DNA of 7,005 nucleotides, from assembly GCA_045592225.1 (NCBI GenBank), contig JAZNUH010000100.1:1-7005 (forward strand). Direction: 5' to 3'. Made by a program: the position numbers and the translations under genes. Shown one piece after another: positions 1 through 6,888 of the stretch (positions within the stretch are counted from its first letter, which is position 1; every line of letters starts with the position of its first letter). Source of the DNA: JAZNUH01 sp045592225 (GTDB lineage: Bacteria; Bacillota; Clostridia; UMGS1883; UMGS1540). The notes under the pieces were generated by a model. It was not told where the DNA came from and made no database searches. It saw only the letters and a list, made by a program, of their open reading frames with translations.

Positions 1-476
1 ATTATGGGTTTTATTTTGTCAACAGGAAAAATTGCTCCCGTTTCGTTATTGACGTGCATTATGCTGACCAAACCTGTATCGGGTGTCAGCACCGCTTCTA
101 TGTCCCCGGGGGTAATATCTCCCGACTTGTTTACAGGGATAAGCACCACCTCAAAGCCGCGGGCAGAAAGCTCACGCACACATTCAAGCACTGCGGGATG
201 CTCCACCGCTGTGGTTACAATTCGTCTGCCGCGGTGTATGTCGGCACCGCCCAAAACTGCGATGTTATCTGCCGCCGTACCACCGCTTGTAAAGTAGACC
301 TCACCGGGGGCAACCTTTAACACATCGGCAACGCACTTTCTTGCATTTTCAAGCTGTTTTGCCGCTTCCACACCCATAAAATGCCGTGACGAGGGGTTTG
401 CAAAGCTAGCCTCTGCCGCCGCCTTTACCGCCTCTTCACAGGGCGGTGTGGTGGCACTGTTATCAAAATATATCAT
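1..476 (-). CDS. Cysteine desulfurase (class V aminotransferase, NifS/IscS-like), N-terminal 158 residues, cut by window edge
   Basis: The gene starts at the ATG at 476-474 and stays open to position 1, giving 158 codons; the C-terminal half lies outside the window. The family uses PLP to take sulfur from L-cysteine for Fe-S clusters, tRNA thiolation or cofactors in the cytosol. Visible family marks are the MIYFDNSATT start, NPSSRH at 27-32, the PLP-phosphate region FTSGGTAADN at 62-71, the EHPAVL segment with the ring-stacking His at 93, and HVNNETG at 141-147. The PLP lysine and the catalytic-loop cysteine lie beyond the window, so activity cannot be confirmed. Residue 68 is Ala, where most relatives I know have Glu (GGTE). 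An AGGTGAG ribosome site 8 bases upstream fixes the start, which is 2 bp after rhaB, so it is probably translated from the same mRNA. The IscS, NifS and SufS types cannot be told apart from this half. Confidence 0.93.
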   Translation of the reverse strand, partial: MIYFDNSATTPPCEEAVKAAAEASFANPSSRHFMGVEAAKQLENARKCVADVLKVAPGEVYFTSGGTAADNIAVLGGADIHRGRRIVTTAVEHPAVLECVRELSARGFEVVLIPVNKSGDITPGDIEAVLTPDTGLVSIMHVNNETGAIFPVDKIKPI

Positions 477-478
477 AA

Positions 479-1846
479 TTAAAACTCACCTATTTCAAAA
501 GATTCGGTAATGCATTTTTTAGCTTCTGCCATGCTTTCAAATACCTTGTCCTTTGTCATCTGTATAAGAATATTACCCAGCGCCGTTGCTTCGACAGGAC
601 CTGCATAAACCTTTTTACCTGAATATTCTGCGGTCATGCGGTTCAAAAGATTGTCACGGCAGCCGCCGCCTACAATGTATATGGCATCAAAGCTTTTGCC
701 GCATATTTTTTCCATGTCCGAAACTGTCTGCGCATAGCTTTTTGCAAGGCTTATGTATACACAGCGCAGAATGTCACGCAGTCTGTCGGGTGAAGGCTGT
801 TTTGTTCTTTCAAGGTAGGAGTAAATTGCCTCGGTCATACTCTCGGGTGCTAAAAAGTCAGGTGCATTTACGTCAACGCTTCCCTCATATACAGACCTTT
901 CAGCAAGCTCTATCATTTCGGGGAAGGTGGGGGGATTTTTCTGTTCACGTCTTAAAGATTGAATAATCCAAAGTCCCATTATATTTTTAAGGTAACGTAT
1001 TTTTCCGTCATATGCGCCCTCACAGGTAAAGCCTGCCGCCTGTCCCTGCTCTGTGCATACGGGACTTTCAAGTAAAGTGCCCATAAGTGACCAGGTGCCC
1101 GAGCTTATGTATGCCACATTGTCAGGTCCGGGAACAGACATTACTGCCGATGCAGTATCGTGTGTTGCCGGCAGAACTACTGTAAGGTCAAGACCTGTTT
1201 CCTCTGCTATTTCAGGGAGAAGCTTACCTACAACCGTTCCGGGCATTCTGGGTGTTTCAAATATGTGTGCCGGTATGTCAAGAGCATCGAGAATGTCCTT
1301 GTCATAGTCACGGGTCTGTGCATTGAGCAGACCTGTTGTAGATGCGTTTGTATATTCGTTAATCTTTTCGCCTGTCAGCAGAAAATTAAAATATTCGGGT
1401 ATCATAAGCAGTCTTTTTGCCTGCTTAAGTTCTTCCTTTACTGTGCAAAGCTGATAAATGGTATTAAATACGTTTTGCGCTATACCTGTTTTTTTGTAAA
1501 GGTCTGGTATAATTTCATTCACCTTTTGGGGCATACCCTCTGTTCTGCTGTCACGGTAGGCAATGGTATCACCTATTATTTTGTCCTCGCCGTCAAGCAG
1601 AACAAAATCCACTGCAAAACAGTCAATGCCCATGCTTACAGGCTTTTTGCCAAGACGCGCACATTCGCGCATACCGTTTTTTATTTCGGCAAAAAGGCGG
1701 TCAAGCTCCCAGCAGAGGTGCCCGTTCCTTTTTACATTTTTATTTTCAAAGCGGTAAACCTCTTCCAGTACAATTTTTCCGTTCTGAATACTTCCCAGAA
1801 TATGTCTGCCGCTGGAGGCACCGATATCAACTGCAAGATAATACAT
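479..1846 (-). CDS. rhaB: Rhamnulokinase (FGGY carbohydrate kinase family)
   Basis: Cytosolic kinase that phosphorylates L-rhamnulose to rhamnulose-1-phosphate with ATP, the second intracellular step of L-rhamnose breakdown. The 455-residue protein is somewhat shorter than the roughly 489-residue E. coli RhaB. It follows that protein closely by recalled motifs: AVDIGASSGR at 5-14 (first ATP loop), GID..AVDFVLLD at 73-85, AYRDSRT at 96-102, YTNAST at 165-170, THDTASAV at 228-235 with the predicted catalytic base Asp230, SSGTWSLMG at 248-256, KNIMGLW at 287-293, IVGGGC at 391-396 and AGPVEATALGN at 415-425. The start is supported by AAAGGAAG at 1855-1862, 8 bases upstream. It lies 22 bp after the AEC permease and 2 bp before the desulfurase. 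The usual partners rhaA, rhaD and a rha regulator are not in the window. A related kinase such as fuculokinase is less likely because the SSGTWSLMG and KNIMGLW segments match RhaB. Confidence 0.93.
   Translation of the reverse strand: MYYLAVDIGASSGRHILGSIQNGKIVLEEVYRFENKNVKRNGHLCWELDRLFAEIKNGMRECARLGKKPVSMGIDCFAVDFVLLDGEDKIIGDTIAYRDSRTEGMPQKVNEIIPDLYKKTGIAQNVFNTIYQLCTVKEELKQAKRLLMIPEYFNFLLTGEKINEYTNASTTGLLNAQTRDYDKDILDALDIPAHIFETPRMPGTVVGKLLPEIAEETGLDLTVVLPATHDTASAVMSVPGPDNVAYISSGTWSLMGTLLESPVCTEQGQAAGFTCEGAYDGKIRYLKNIMGLWIIQSLRREQKNPPTFPEMIELAERSVYEGSVDVNAPDFLAPESMTEAIYSYLERTKQPSPDRLRDILRCVYISLAKSYAQTVSDMEKICGKSFDAIYIVGGGCRDNLLNRMTAEYSGKKVYAGPVEATALGNILIQMTKDKVFESMAEAKKCITESFEIGEF
485..491 (-). 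promoter_or_regulatory. Ribosome binding site of the desulfurase, inside the end of rhaB
   Basis: AGGTGAG lies 8 bases before the desulfurase ATG and is made from the last sense codons of rhaB (Gly-Glu-Phe-stop). The start codon follows the rhaB stop by 2 bases, so ribosomes ending rhaB are placed to reinitiate. Translational coupling is inferred from this layout. Confidence 0.75.
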
Positions 1847-1868
1847 TTTATATACTTCCTTTCATCTG

Positions 1869-2798
1869 TTAACCCGCAAGGGCTGTTGCCACAAACAGTA
1901 CAATGGGTATGCTTACAAGTGACAGGGTGTTTGACATAAGAACTGCCTGTGCACCTCTTGCCGAGTCACCGCCCAGCGCTTCGGTAAGCACCACCGAGTT
2001 AAGACCCATAGGCATTGCAATACATGCCGCGCCCATTACAAAAAGCTCTCCTCTTACTCCTACAATGTACATAAACAAAATTACAACTGCAGGAATAATC
2101 ATATCACGCATAAATGCCAAAATGTACATGGTACCCGATTTAAACTGTGAGAAGAAGGGTCTGCGCGCTAAAATCATACCTGTCAAAAGCATTGCGCAGG
2201 GGCCTATACAGTTGCCCGCACTTGTTAGAATATCTCCCACAATTGCCGGAAGCTTTATATTGCAAAGACCAATTACAGTACCTATGGCAATGGCAATCAT
2301 TGCAGGGTTTATAAAGGTTTTAAAGTTCATTTTCTTCATAGGGTTAAGCTGATAATAACCCAGAGTGTATGTAAGAACGTTAAAGGGAATGGTCATCATA
2401 ATCATATGAAAGAGCATTTCCTCTCCGTAAATCATAGTGATTAAGGGATAGCCTATGTACGCTACATTGGGAAAGGTTACCGCATAGGCGATAACGTCAA
2501 AAAACATACCCCTTGACTTGTCAAAAAAGTAAGCGGTTGTATAGGCTATAACACAGCTTATAAGTATCATAATTGTGCCCCACATTATATATGGCATTTC
2601 TGCTTTTAAGGTTTCGGGGGTACAGTTTGCTACAAACGAGCTTAAAACCGTCGCAGGCAGGAACAGGTACATTTCAAGCGCTGAAAGACCTGTTGCCGTT
2701 TGTTCGGGCACAAGCTTTTTTCTTTGCAAAACAAAGCCTATAACTATAAATACCGCCAGGGTAAAAAGACTTCTGACCGTGGTCAAAACAATATCCAT
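1869..2798 (-). CDS. AEC (auxin efflux carrier) family permease, substrate unknown
   Basis: A 309-residue integral membrane protein of the AEC family within the BART superfamily; bacterial members transport small organic anions such as malate or other metabolites. I count about ten hydrophobic segments, roughly at 6-24, 38-58, 70-90, 104-124, 131-149, 163-181, 188-212, 225-245, 252-272 and 288-308, fitting the family's two inverted five-helix halves. Family marks are the helix-breaking segment TFPNVAYIGYPLI at 108-120, NPAMIAIAIG at 164-173 at the start of the second half, and MPMGLNSVVLTEALGGD at 262-278. No signal peptide is seen, as expected. The start is set by AGAAGG at 2807-2812, 8 bases upstream. 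It lies 19 bp after prfB and 22 bp before rhaB, so it is probably cotranscribed. A link to rhamnose is only suggested by position, since known rhamnose carriers are of other families (RhaT, ABC systems). Confidence 0.88.
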   Translation of the reverse strand: MDIVLTTVRSLFTLAVFIVIGFVLQRKKLVPEQTATGLSALEMYLFLPATVLSSFVANCTPETLKAEMPYIMWGTIMILISCVIAYTTAYFFDKSRGMFFDVIAYAVTFPNVAYIGYPLITMIYGEEMLFHMIMMTIPFNVLTYTLGYYQLNPMKKMNFKTFINPAMIAIAIGTVIGLCNIKLPAIVGDILTSAGNCIGPCAMLLTGMILARRPFFSQFKSGTMYILAFMRDMIIPAVVILFMYIVGVRGELFVMGAACIAMPMGLNSVVLTEALGGDSARGAQAVLMSNTLSLVSIPIVLFVATALAG

Positions 2799-2817
2799 TT
2801 TAATTGCCTTCTTTCGT

Positions 2818-3939
2818 TTACTTGAGCATAAGCTCGCCTAAGTTAGCCGCCTTAAGATATGCATTTATAAACTCGTCCAGAGCACCGTTCATAACCGAAC
2901 TGATATTACCTGTTTCGTGGTTTGTTCTGTGGTCTTTTACCATGCTGTAGGGGTGGAACACGTAGGAACGAATCTGACTGCCCCAGGCAATTTCCTTTTG
3001 TACACCCTTTATGTCTTCAATTTTTTCCTTCTGCTCGCGCTCTGCAATTTCAAGCAGCTTTGCCTTGAGCATTTTCATGGCTATATCCCTGTTTTTGTGC
3101 TGCGAGCGCTCGTTCTGGCAGGCAACAACAACACCTGTGGGAATATGTGTAATACGAATTGCCGACTCGGTTTTGTTAACGTGCTGACCACCCGCACCGC
3201 TGGAGCGGTAGGTGTCAACCTTTAAATCGTCGGGGTTAATTTCAATTGCAATATCATCGTCAAGGTCGGGCATAACGTCAAGCGATGCAAAGGACGTGTG
3301 TCTTCTGCCCGAAGCATCAAAGGGGGAAATACGCACAAGACGGTGAACCCCTCTTTCGCACTTTAAATATCCGTAAGCATTAAGACCTTCTATCTGGAAG
3401 GTTACACTCTTGATTCCTGCTTCATCACCTGCAAGAAAGTCGAGAGTTGTAATTTTGTAATCTCTGCTCTCGGCAAAGTGCTGATACATGCGGTAAAGCA
3501 TTTCCGCCCAGTCCTGTGCCTCTGTGCCGCCTGCACCTGCGTGCAGAGTGAGAATTGCGTTGCTCTTGTCATAGGGTCCGCTTAAAAGTGCGTCAAGTCG
3601 CATATTTTCTATGGCAGTTTCAAGATATGCCACACTTTCCGCAACCTCGGAGAGTACACTGTCATCCTCCTCGGCAATAGCAAGCTCTGTGAGTGTGAGC
3701 GCATCCTCGCGGCGTTCTTCAAGGTCTTCGTATTTGCCTATTTTTGCCGATAACTGCTTTATCTGTCTGAGCACCTTCTGCGAGCCTTCAAGATCGTCGT
3801 AAAAGCCGGGCTCACCCGTCTTATCTTCAAGTGCCTTTACCTCGGCTCTGTCACGTTCTATGCCAAGCGCCTCGGCAAGCTCTGCAGTGTCCTTTTCCAT
3901 TGCCGTAAGCTTAAGTCTGTATTCTTCAAATTCTATCAT
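2818..3939 (-). CDS. prfB: Peptide chain release factor 2 (RF2), read in one frame without a programmed frameshift
   Basis: RF2 recognises UGA and UAA stop codons in the ribosomal A site and triggers peptide release in the cytosol. The 373-residue protein is full length for the family. The stop-codon-reading tripeptide SPF is at 205-207, which marks RF2 rather than RF1. The peptidyl-hydrolysis loop is at 247-253, with GGQ at 250-252, and residue 246 is Ser. The N-terminal part to about residue 110 is the charged helical domain 1. Most bacterial prfB genes carry an in-frame UGA near codon 26 that needs a +1 shift. Here codons 25-27 read CTT GGC ATA, so the frame is continuous from the first ATG. 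That ATG is chosen over Met14 because of the strong GGGAGGA site 7 bases upstream. The gene starts 3 bp after secA, the standard Firmicutes arrangement. Confidence 0.97.
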   Translation of the reverse strand: MIEFEEYRLKLTAMEKDTAELAEALGIERDRAEVKALEDKTGEPGFYDDLEGSQKVLRQIKQLSAKIGKYEDLEERREDALTLTELAIAEEDDSVLSEVAESVAYLETAIENMRLDALLSGPYDKSNAILTLHAGAGGTEAQDWAEMLYRMYQHFAESRDYKITTLDFLAGDEAGIKSVTFQIEGLNAYGYLKCERGVHRLVRISPFDASGRRHTSFASLDVMPDLDDDIAIEINPDDLKVDTYRSSGAGGQHVNKTESAIRITHIPTGVVVACQNERSQHKNRDIAMKMLKAKLLEIAEREQKEKIEDIKGVQKEIAWGSQIRSYVFHPYSMVKDHRTNHETGNISSVMNGALDEFINAYLKAANLGELMLK

Positions 3940-3942
3940 TTA

Positions 3943-6663
3943 TTATTCCTCCCTGCCACAACATTTCTTGTACTTTTTACCGCTTCCGCAGGGACATTCG
4001 TCATTTCTGCCAATCTTGTCCTTTGCGCTCTTTTTAACGGTTGCCGAAAGGCTGCCGTCTCCACCGGTGGGAGTTATGGGCTTTAAAACCTGCTCACGCT
4101 GCGGCTGTTTTAATAAGCTTGCGTGAAGAATGTGCTTAACTGTATCCTCGCGAATTGTGTTAATCATTTCTTCAAACATATCAAAGCCTGCCATTTTGTA
4201 TTCCATAACAGGGTCGTGCTGACCGTATGCACGCAGACCAATGCCCTGACGCAGCTGGTCCATATCGTCAATGTGATTCATCCAACGGCTGTCAACCGAG
4301 CGCAGCAGTATAACACGCTCAAGCTCGCGCATCTGGTCACCGAACTCTTCTTCCTTTTTGGCATAGGCATCCATTGCCTCGGCAAGAAACAGCTCTTTAA
4401 TTCCCTCTCTGTCAAAGGAATTGCGTTTCTCCACAGGTATGTCAATCGGTCTGATATTAATTCCGAAATACTCTAAAAGTCCTGTCCAGTTCCAGTCCTC
4501 TGTATACTGGGCATCACCTATATACACGTTAAGCATCTCGTCAATGGTTGATTCAAACATTTTAACCACAACATCGCGAATGTCTTCACCGTCAAGCACC
4601 TGTCGGCGCTGCTTGTATATGGTTTCGCGCTGTGTGTTCATTACATCGTCGTACTGAAGCACGTGCTTTCTTATCTGGAAGTTGTTGCCCTCAACCTTCT
4701 TCTGGGCATTTTCAATTGCCTTTGAAAGCATTCCGTGTTCAATTACATCGTCATCGCCAAGTCCCAGCGCCTCAACCACTCTTTCAATTCTCTCCGAGCC
4801 GAAAAGACGCATAAGGTCATCGTCAAGAGAGATAAAGAAACAGGATTCGCCCGGGTCACCCTGACGTCCCGCACGTCCGCGGAGCTGATTGTCAATACGG
4901 CGTGATTCGTGTCTTTCTGTACCTATAATGCAAAGACCGCCCAAAGCTACAACCTCGTCATGCTCTGCCGAAACACCCACACGGTATTTTTCGTACAGCT
5001 GACTGTACAGTGCGCGCGCATCTAAAATATCCTGATTATTTGTTTCACCAAAGCCTGTTGCTTCGTTTATAAGGGCTTCGTCAATGCCCATCTGTGCCAT
5101 TTCATTTTTGGCAAGATATTCGGCATTACCGCCAAGCATAATATCGGTACCGCGGCCCGCCATGTTTGTGGCGATTGTAACCGCACCCTTTTTACCTGCC
5201 TGTGCAATAATCTGTGCCTCGCGTGAATGCTGCTTTGCGTTTAAAACCTCGTGTTTTATTCCGCGGCGGCGAAGCATAGCGCTCAGCTCTTCGGATTTTT
5301 CAATGGTGATAGTACCTACCAGCACAGGCTGTCCTGTCTTGTGGTGCTCTTCTATACAATCTGCAACAGCCTTGAGCTTTGCTCTTTCATTTTTGTAAAC
5401 GCGGTCAGGCAAATCCTTTCTTGCCAGCGGCTTGTGTGTGGGAATTTCCACAACATCAAGTCCGTAAATGCCGCGGAATTCCTCTTCTTCGGTTTTTGCA
5501 GTACCTGTCATACCCGACAGCTTTTTGTAAAGACGGAAATAGTTCTGGAAGGTAATGGTTGCAAGGGTTTTGTTTTCATTTTCAACCTTTACCCCTTCCT
5601 TTGCTTCTATTGCCTGATGCAGTCCGTCGCTGTAACGTCTGCCAAGCATAATTCTGCCTGTAAATTCGTCAACTATAAGTACCTGACCGTCTTTTACAAC
5701 ATACTGCTGGTCACGGTGCATTGTACCGTGAGCACGTATTGCCTGATTTATGTGGTGGGAAATTTCTGTGTTTTCAGGGTCGGTAAGATTTTCTATATTA
5801 AAGTAAGCCTCCGCCTTTTCTACACCTTTTGCGGTAAGAGTTACCGAGCGTGCCTTTTCGTCAACAACATAGTCCGCATCAATATCATCATTATGCTTTT
5901 TATCATCAAGCTCAACTATAACAAACTTTTTAAGTCCGCGTACAAAGCGGTCTGTTCTCTCGTAAAGGTCGGTGGATTTTGTCCCCATTCCGCTTATGAT
6001 AAGAGGTGTTCTCGCCTCGTCAATGAGTATAGAGTCAACCTCGTCTACAATAGCATAGCTATGGCCTCTCTGCACCATCTGCTCCTTGTAAATTACCATG
6101 TTGTCACGCAGATAGTCAAAGCCCATTTCGTTGTTTGTACCGTATGTTATGTCTGCCGCGTATGCCGCCTTTCTCTCGGGGTTTTCAAGTCCGTTTACAA
6201 TAAGACCTACAGAAAGTCCAAGGTAGCGGTATACCTTTCCCATCCATTCGCTGTCACGCTTTGCAAGGTAATCGTTTACAGTAACAATGTGCACACCCTC
6301 GCCTGTCAGCGCATTGAGATATGCAGGCAAAGTAGCCACAAGGGTTTTACCTTCACCTGTTTTCATTTCGGAAATTCTGCCCTGATGCAAAATAACACCG
6401 CCTATAATCTGCTCGGGGAAGTGGCGCATACCAAGTACTCTGCCTGCCGCTTCGCGAACAGTGGCAAATGCCTCGGGCAGAATATCGTCAAGGGTTTCGC
6501 CCTTTTTAAGACGGTCTTTAAACTCAGGGGTTTTAGCCTTAAGCTCACTGTCGCTTAAAGCTTTATATGCCTCTTCAAGTGCATCAACCTTTGCTAAAAT
6601 TTTTCGCACTCTCTTAACTTCTCTTTCGCTGTAATCACCAAATAAATTGCTGAATATTCCCAT
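3943..6663 (-). CDS. secA: Protein translocase ATPase SecA
   Basis: SecA is the motor that drives unfolded preproteins through the SecYEG channel at the inner face of the membrane using ATP. The 906-residue protein is complete. Nucleotide-binding domain 1 has the P-loop TGEGKT at 102-107 and the Walker B DEVD at 207-210, followed by IDEARTPLIISG at 214-225. The preprotein-crosslinking domain spans roughly 226-370. Nucleotide-binding domain 2 has MTGTAKTE at 385-392, TNMAGRGTDIMLGG at 499-512 and the arginine-finger motif QLRGRAGRQGDPG at 593-605. The helical scaffold and wing domains follow, with SVDSRWMNHIDDMDQLRQGI at 789-808. The C-terminal SEC-C zinc motif CxCx8CC occupies 890-902 and normally binds SecB or phospholipid and ribosome. 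Nothing is truncated. The start is fixed by AAAAGGAG 7 bases upstream. It is the first gene after the predicted promoter at 6704-6732. Confidence 0.99.
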   Translation of the reverse strand: MGIFSNLFGDYSEREVKRVRKILAKVDALEEAYKALSDSELKAKTPEFKDRLKKGETLDDILPEAFATVREAAGRVLGMRHFPEQIIGGVILHQGRISEMKTGEGKTLVATLPAYLNALTGEGVHIVTVNDYLAKRDSEWMGKVYRYLGLSVGLIVNGLENPERKAAYAADITYGTNNEMGFDYLRDNMVIYKEQMVQRGHSYAIVDEVDSILIDEARTPLIISGMGTKSTDLYERTDRFVRGLKKFVIVELDDKKHNDDIDADYVVDEKARSVTLTAKGVEKAEAYFNIENLTDPENTEISHHINQAIRAHGTMHRDQQYVVKDGQVLIVDEFTGRIMLGRRYSDGLHQAIEAKEGVKVENENKTLATITFQNYFRLYKKLSGMTGTAKTEEEEFRGIYGLDVVEIPTHKPLARKDLPDRVYKNERAKLKAVADCIEEHHKTGQPVLVGTITIEKSEELSAMLRRRGIKHEVLNAKQHSREAQIIAQAGKKGAVTIATNMAGRGTDIMLGGNAEYLAKNEMAQMGIDEALINEATGFGETNNQDILDARALYSQLYEKYRVGVSAEHDEVVALGGLCIIGTERHESRRIDNQLRGRAGRQGDPGESCFFISLDDDLMRLFGSERIERVVEALGLGDDDVIEHGMLSKAIENAQKKVEGNNFQIRKHVLQYDDVMNTQRETIYKQRRQVLDGEDIRDVVVKMFESTIDEMLNVYIGDAQYTEDWNWTGLLEYFGINIRPIDIPVEKRNSFDREGIKELFLAEAMDAYAKKEEEFGDQMRELERVILLRSVDSRWMNHIDDMDQLRQGIGLRAYGQHDPVMEYKMAGFDMFEEMINTIREDTVKHILHASLLKQPQREQVLKPITPTGGDGSLSATVKKSAKDKIGRNDECPCGSGKKYKKCCGREE
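3947..3953 (-). promoter_or_regulatory. Strong ribosome binding site of prfB, embedded in the last codons of secA
   Basis: GGGAGGA lies 7 bases before the prfB ATG and is formed by the final Arg-Glu-Glu codons of secA. Only 3 bases separate the secA stop (3943-3945) from the prfB start (3939-3937). The site decides the prfB start and suggests coupled translation with secA. Confidence 0.85.
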
Positions 6664-6670
6664 AAGGGTT

Positions 6671-6678
6671 CTCCTTTT
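6671..6678 (-). promoter_or_regulatory. Ribosome binding site of secA
   Basis: AAAAGGAG ends 7 bases before the ATG at 6663-6661. It matches the 16S anti-Shine-Dalgarno well and supports this start codon. Confidence 0.85.
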
Positions 6679-6703
6679 CTGTGTTATATAAAAATCCTAT
6701 GAT

Positions 6704-6732
6704 ATTATATACCTAAAGGGCGAAAAATACAA
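6704..6732 (-). promoter_or_regulatory. Predicted vegetative (sigma-A type) promoter of the secA operon
   Basis: Read on the minus strand, a TTGTAT -35 box (6732-6727; three of six consensus bases, the conserved TTG) is followed after exactly 17 bases by a perfect TATAAT -10 box (6709-6704). Transcription would begin near 6697, leaving a leader of about 33 bases that holds the secA ribosome site. A weak inverted repeat AAGAG/CTCTT (6731-6735 and 6743-6747) touches the outer edge of the -35 box; whether it matters is unknown. No other promoter of this quality was seen in the gaps between the five genes, so it probably serves the whole operon. This is a prediction from the consensus only. Confidence 0.65.
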
Positions 6733-6764
6733 GAGTTTTTTCCTCTTTATATAGGGAGTCATAA

Positions 6765-6783
6765 CCACCGGCCGTGCCGGTGG
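6765..6783 (-). repeat. Perfect 8-bp hairpin at the IS200 end
   Basis: CCACCGGC and GCCGGTGG pair perfectly around a 3-base loop (CGT on the plus strand, ACG on the minus). It is the outermost strong hairpin of the element. By analogy with IS608 and IS200 it is probably the subterminal structure bound by TnpA. No T-run follows on either strand, so a terminator role is unlikely. Confidence 0.75.
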
Positions 6784-6790
6784 CTTGCAC

Positions 6791-6866
6791 TGCCCCCTTA
6801 GGGCAATATGCTGGCCGAGCCTATAGGCTCGTCGAAAGGTCTGCCAACCGCAACTCTTTCACCAGC
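6791..6866 (-). other. Clustered inverted repeats in the IS200 3' untranslated region (possible branched fold)
   Basis: Between the transposase stop and the outer hairpin several short stems can be drawn. TGCCC/GGGCA lies at 6791-6795 and 6801-6805. CGAGCC/GGCTCG around TATA lies at 6816-6831. GAAAG/CTTTC lies at 6834-6838 and 6856-6860. A closing stem GCTGG/CCAGC at 6810-6814 and 6862-6866 encloses the last two. Together they allow a three-way junction in RNA or single-stranded DNA. Pairing was found by eye, with no covariation data. It could serve transposition, an element-encoded small RNA or mRNA protection; no known RNA family was recognised. Confidence 0.5.
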
Positions 6867-6868
6867 CT

Positions 6869-6888
6869 GCCCCTGAAGGGGCTTTTTT
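6869..6888 (+). terminator. Rho-independent terminator on the plus strand, at the 3' end of tnpA
   Basis: A GCCCC/GGGGC stem (6869-6873 and 6878-6882) with a TGAA loop is followed by six T (6883-6888) when read on the plus strand. It would stop transcripts entering the transposase gene antisense from outside the element. On the minus strand the same hairpin lacks a following T-run and so should not terminate tnpA itself. The stem is short but GC-only. The tnpA stop codon lies inside the T-run. Confidence 0.55.

Noticed and set aside
1160..1939. Open frame of 259 codons on the plus strand, opposite rhaB
   Set aside because: It is antisense to a confident rhaB, has no family motif, and runs across the rhaB/permease gap, so it looks like a shadow.
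5251..6558. Long open frame of 435 codons on the plus strand, opposite secA
   Set aside because: It lies wholly antisense to an unmistakable full-length secA. Its translation is rich in Cys, Phe, Tyr and Val with no recognisable domain, as expected of a complementary-strand shadow.
6731..6747. AAGAG/CTCTT inverted repeat as a terminator or operator before secA
   Set aside because: The 5-bp, mostly A-T stem is too weak for a terminator, and no known operator was recognised; it is mentioned only with the promoter.
6664..6760. Riboswitch or SecM/VemP-like arrest leader before secA
   Set aside because: The predicted leader is only about 33 bases, too short for a riboswitch, and no upstream reading frame with an arrest motif was found.
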